A DNA stretch of 64,000 nt from Lineus longissimus. Taxonomy: Eukaryota; Nemertea; Pilidiophora; Heteronemertea; Lineidae. Shown here piece after piece: positions 60,801 through 64,000 of the stretch (positions are counted from its first letter, which is position 1; the number at the start of each line of letters is the position of its first letter). The DNA lies in the NCBI RefSeq assembly GCF_910592395.1, contig NC_088309.1, positions 10,170,501 to 10,234,500 of the forward strand, written 5' to 3'. The notes beneath the pieces are model-generated. The model was given only the letters and a program-made list of their open reading frames with translations. It did no database searches and had not been told where the DNA came from. The position numbers and the translations under genes were made by a program.

Positions 60801-63673
60801 TATAAGATTTACAAGCACATCAAACAGACATCAACAAACTGGATCCCGCTGTTAGAAAGCATGAGGGCTCATTACAGCATGTTGAAAGTTGACATGTTTG
60901 ATGTACATCGATGTACACATAAATGCATGTGAACAAACATGCTTTCTAACAACAGGGCCTGACGTGCAACAGAACTAATGGAGAGAGAGATTGGCAAACG
61001 GAGAGAAGAGATAAGACCATTTAACTGTGGGTACTGGACTAACACGCTATACAATGTGAGTACCTTGTGCATAGTCCCTGGCCTTGCCACCAGTCGCGGA
61101 CAACCATAAATTGATATCTGAACGCAAGCAGTATTGTAACGGTGGTGCACCTTTCAACCCGATGTTCTCGATACCGCTGCCTGTACATACAAAAATACCT
61201 GTCATGATACACTGCAGACCAGATCCACGGCAGACCAGATCAACTGCAGACCAGATCAGCTTGGAAACCACCGGCAAGCCATGTGTCCTCAAGTGACAAA
61301 CAGCTCCCGCATGGATTATGACAGGACAATTAGAGAGCATTCAGGCAACCTGGCCATCTGGGATTGAAGAGGCAGTGAATGGAAGAACACACAGCCGAAC
61401 CACGAACAAACAGGTGAGATGACTGGTCAAACTGTCAAGTACATCTACCTGGGCCGGAGCCCTCTTCAGGGACTGCACCAACCTGTTCCATTATTGTACT
61501 CTGCAGTGATCAAGATCAGCTGTAAAACTGGTGGACGATTTGAAATGATTAGAGTAGTTTCTAATTTATTCCAGGAATGTCTTTTTAGTATGGGTTGTGA
61601 TTTATTGTGCAGTCAGGTCTTCAGTAAGAGATTTCATTTGCCTCTTACCTTCGTCACTATCATCGGCGAACGTCTGGATGGCAATCTGAGGTGACGAGTA
61701 ATCGGAGAAATCCAGGCCATCCTGGAGACGGAGGATACCTACACCAAATTGCAAGTCAAATGCATCACTGCAAAGGAAACAAACGCGACAATTTGAAACG
61801 CTAAACAGGAAGATTTAAAAACCTGCACAGTGATCCTATTTCAACCACCAAGCACTGAGGATGAGTCATAACCACCATCATTTGGTAACTTTTAGGTCAT
61901 TTGCCAGCAGTGTTACTTAAATTCCCCCAGCGACCTCAGTCAGTTGGGAGAGCATGGTTATTTTTTCCCTCATGTCCTTCTCACTAGCCTCAAACCCATC
62001 GAAGAATGAGGAATTCAAATACAGCTGATCATGATGTCAAATAAGTCCATACCAGGACGCAGAAGTGAAAGTAGTCGACATAGCATAACAGTCTACATTG
62101 GCACAGAAGTCGTATGAAGGTCCAGGCTTGTACAGATACTGCATGATCGAAAACCAAACTCATTCAAAACACCAAGAATTGATAAAGTCTTGATAACACT
62201 AATGCAAAACTGACGCACTTACTGAATGATATTGAAATACATCTGTACTTTAACGGGATCGTCCTTCAGCCAATCACATTTATAACCCATCAATAAGGTA
62301 TTTGGACGTAACTTTCCGACCCCCGTGTTTTGTATGAGAGACTGCACGCCCTCCCTTGTACTCTTGGCAGTGGTAGCCGTATAGAATGACTTGATCTTCC
62401 TCTTCTTCAACCAGTTGTAGGCGAGGGCTGGATAGGCCCGCAGCTGAGCTGAATAGTCTGATTGTTCACCCTGTAATGATGTCAAATACACGTACTTTCA
62501 ATAGTATTGATCTTGTCTTCTTAAAGATTTGCCCTTCTTCAAGTTAGAGGTAATCACATATCATCAGGGGCAAAAATAGCCGGAAAACTTTCCGTTGCAG
62601 TTTCATCAAGATAGACGAGGTATACACATTTGTATTGAAATGTCATATCCTCTTGTATTTCATCATTTTCGGGTGAGAGATTGGTAACAGGAGCTGAAGA
62701 ATCTATTGAGGTAAGTTCTCTTAAAAATTCAGCCATTTCTCAAGGAATTTGGAAAGACTGTGATTGGGCTTACCTCCATAATATGTCCACAGACCATTAA
62801 ACTGATGTTCTTCGTAATATTGGAAGCAAAGTCGACAAGAGCAGGCCTGCTGCTGGGAAAGCCAGACAGAACGAGTATCTGGGGTCTGGAAGAAAACAGA
62901 CAGTTTTTTCATGAACTTCGAAAGTAGACCAGAAAGCGATCGAAACGAACAGTGATGGGAAAGAGGAGGCTAGCAACACCGAATTGGACCATTTCTGTAA
63001 CCTACCTGAAATTCTTGACATGATCCAATACCGAGACCAATTTGAGTGAAGACTGGAGGGCATTTCTATAAACGTGTGCCTGGGTTGACGAGCCCCAGTT
63101 AACATCTGAAAGACAATTGATAATCAGATTATTTATTGTTTTTTACCAGGGTATACATTATGGCAATGTTGTTTGCTGGGTTGACGAGCCCCAGTTAACA
63201 TCTGAAAGACAATTGATAATCAGATTATTTATTGTTTTTTACCAGGGTATACATTATGGCAATGTTGTTTGCTTGGACGATGCTAGAAATAAAAGTAAGT
63301 AGCCAATGAGTCAATGTGGCAAAAGGGAGATTTTTTTTACACAAAAGTAATATTTTGTGCTGCACTTGAGTCAGCCAATGTTTTGTCACAACCCCTGCCA
63401 GAAGTAGCGTGCAGCATCAAAGGTCAACTTTGCCGACGACTTCAGTGGTTATCAGCTCCATATTAGGCTTGATGAAGCATGAATTGGGTATGATTAAAAC
63501 TAATTGTGTCCACCCACCTGGTTTCATATAATGTACATAGATATAAAGTCCAGAGACCAACCCGAACGTGATGAGAGCCGTCCACCAGTTGATTACGAAC
63601 ATGACACCCAGGCAGAGTAAACTACCAGCAAGAGCAATCCACATAGAATAGTACTTGAATGCTGGCCGCCAAC
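57852..63673 (-). CDS. SLC12A2: Na-K-Cl cotransporter, SLC12A1/A2-like (3' part, 12 exons)
   Basis: Electroneutral cation-chloride cotransporter of the plasma membrane. Exons high to low: 63518-63673, 63006-63105, 62774-62885, 62223-62470, 61649-61767, 61064-61180, 60018-60347, 59604-59718, 59398-59484, 58892-59009, 58621-58688, 57852-57987. All phases agree; about 567 residues, 5'-incomplete. The first exon carries the last membrane segments ([22 protein letters not shown]). The rest is the cytosolic C-terminal domain: [111 protein letters not shown], ending LTYYS. This is the SLC12A1/2/3 branch rather than the KCC branch. NKCC versus NCC is judged from the tail only, and an invertebrate gene may predate that split. 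No upstream exon was found at 63674-64000. Confidence 0.93.
58198..58270. repeat. GACGAC microsatellite with terminal palindrome
   Basis: A (GAC)n run at about 58198-58221 is followed by GGACGCCAGACGCCGCGGTA and a palindrome, TTAGCTCACCTG-ACA-GGTGAGCTAA style, at 58246-58270. Similar GACGG runs ending in AGCTCACCTG/CAGGTGAGCT hairpins are common interspersed repeats in marine invertebrates (from memory). The repeat may begin upstream near 58000. Confidence 0.6.
58434..58615. mobile_element. TA-flanked MITE touching an SLC12 splice donor
   Basis: Ends CAGTAGAACCTC (58436) and GAGGTTCCACTG (58613), TA on both sides. Interior similar throughout to 53947-54126. On the minus strand the SLC12 intron begins GTAAG at 58616-58620, directly followed by the TA duplication and the MITE. 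Confidence 0.9.
61064..61180 (-). CDS. Candidate in-phase cassette exon of the SLC12 gene (39 codons)
   Basis: Bounded by an acceptor (TTTTTGTATGTACAG) and a donor (CAAG then GTACTC). It begins with 2 nt and ends with 1 nt of a split codon, as does the following exon 60018-60347, so inclusion or skipping keeps the frame (G-GC or G-AA). The peptide starts [13 protein letters not shown] and has no known motif. It sits in the cytosolic domain, near where vertebrate NKCC1 has its alternative exon 21. Optional use is inference. Confidence 0.55.
63081..63272. repeat. 96-bp tandem duplication copying an SLC12 splice acceptor
   Basis: 63081-63176 and 63177-63272 are nearly identical. Each includes the start of exon 63006-63105 (minus-strand ATGTTAACTGGGGCTCGTCA), its acceptor, and intron sequence upstream. 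Only the copy at 63105 continues into the full exon. Confidence 0.92.
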
Positions 63674-64000
63674 CTAAAAGCAAAAAGAAACGACTTGCGC
63701 ATTATCCACTGGAAAACTGAAGAAAGAGCATGTTATGCCCGGTGTCCGATAGTGTAGGAGGCCGAGACTGATCCACTATGAAGTTAATGAGAAGTGATGT
63801 TGTACAACGACCACCTCTTATATTCTTGAATGATTCTGAGAAGCGTGTGATAAATGTTACACTTAAGTTGTTGTTTTTTTTCGGTGGTTGCTCTCCTCTT
63901 CGAGGTGCTATTCCCCTGGGCGTCCTACTCATGTTCCACTGTAACAGAGTATCTTCAATGTTCAATTTCTACTTTGGTAGACCAAATATGTGACTCGCTC

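Overview
The window looks like nuclear DNA of a marine invertebrate animal. Genes are split into many short exons with GT/AG introns of a few hundred bases, AT content is moderate, and introns and spacers carry many small inverted-repeat elements and non-LTR retrotransposon ends. The protein set (a KCBP-like C-terminal kinesin of the kind named kinesin-C in sea urchin, LRRC28, the Elongator subunit ELP1, and an NKCC-type SLC12 cotransporter) fits a bilaterian such as an echinoderm, hemichordate, cephalochordate or lophotrochozoan. The sequence alone does not settle which. I see no bacterial operons, CRISPR array, rRNA or tRNA.

Layout. 1-1405: 3' flank of the kinesin gene. 1406-20972 (minus): a 36-exon kinesin-14 gene reconstructed by hand; all splice phases agree and give 1,892 aa (coiled-coil stalk, then C-terminal motor). 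21040-23410: spacer with the putative kinesin promoter and the LRRC28 3' end. 23411-27064 (minus): LRRC28, 9 coding exons, 396 aa from the chosen ATG. 27155-28483: head-to-head spacer, probably a shared promoter. 28487-40064 (plus): ELP1, 27 coding exons, 1,322 aa. 40287-52740: accessory block of ~38/79-bp tandem repeats, decayed LINE pieces and a mariner-like MITE, interrupted by a young full-length Ty3/gypsy element (44083-51060, minus) with 205-bp LTRs and a 4-bp target duplication. 52741-57851: non-coding, with several MITEs and the 3' flank of the last gene. 57852-63673 (minus): 3' part (12 exons) of an NKCC-like SLC12 gene whose 5' part lies beyond the window.

The host genes are unrelated housekeeping or physiological genes (microtubule motor, LRR protein, tRNA wobble modification, ion cotransport) and form no pathway together. 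The unusual material is in the DNA between and inside them: a MITE seven bases from a splice donor, a minisatellite grown from the same MITE family, duplicated splice donors and acceptors, an exon-duplication relic, a candidate cassette exon, and a gag-pol arrangement that implies -1 frameshifting. Exon boundaries were assigned by eye from splice consensus, phase and family resemblance; no alignment was run.
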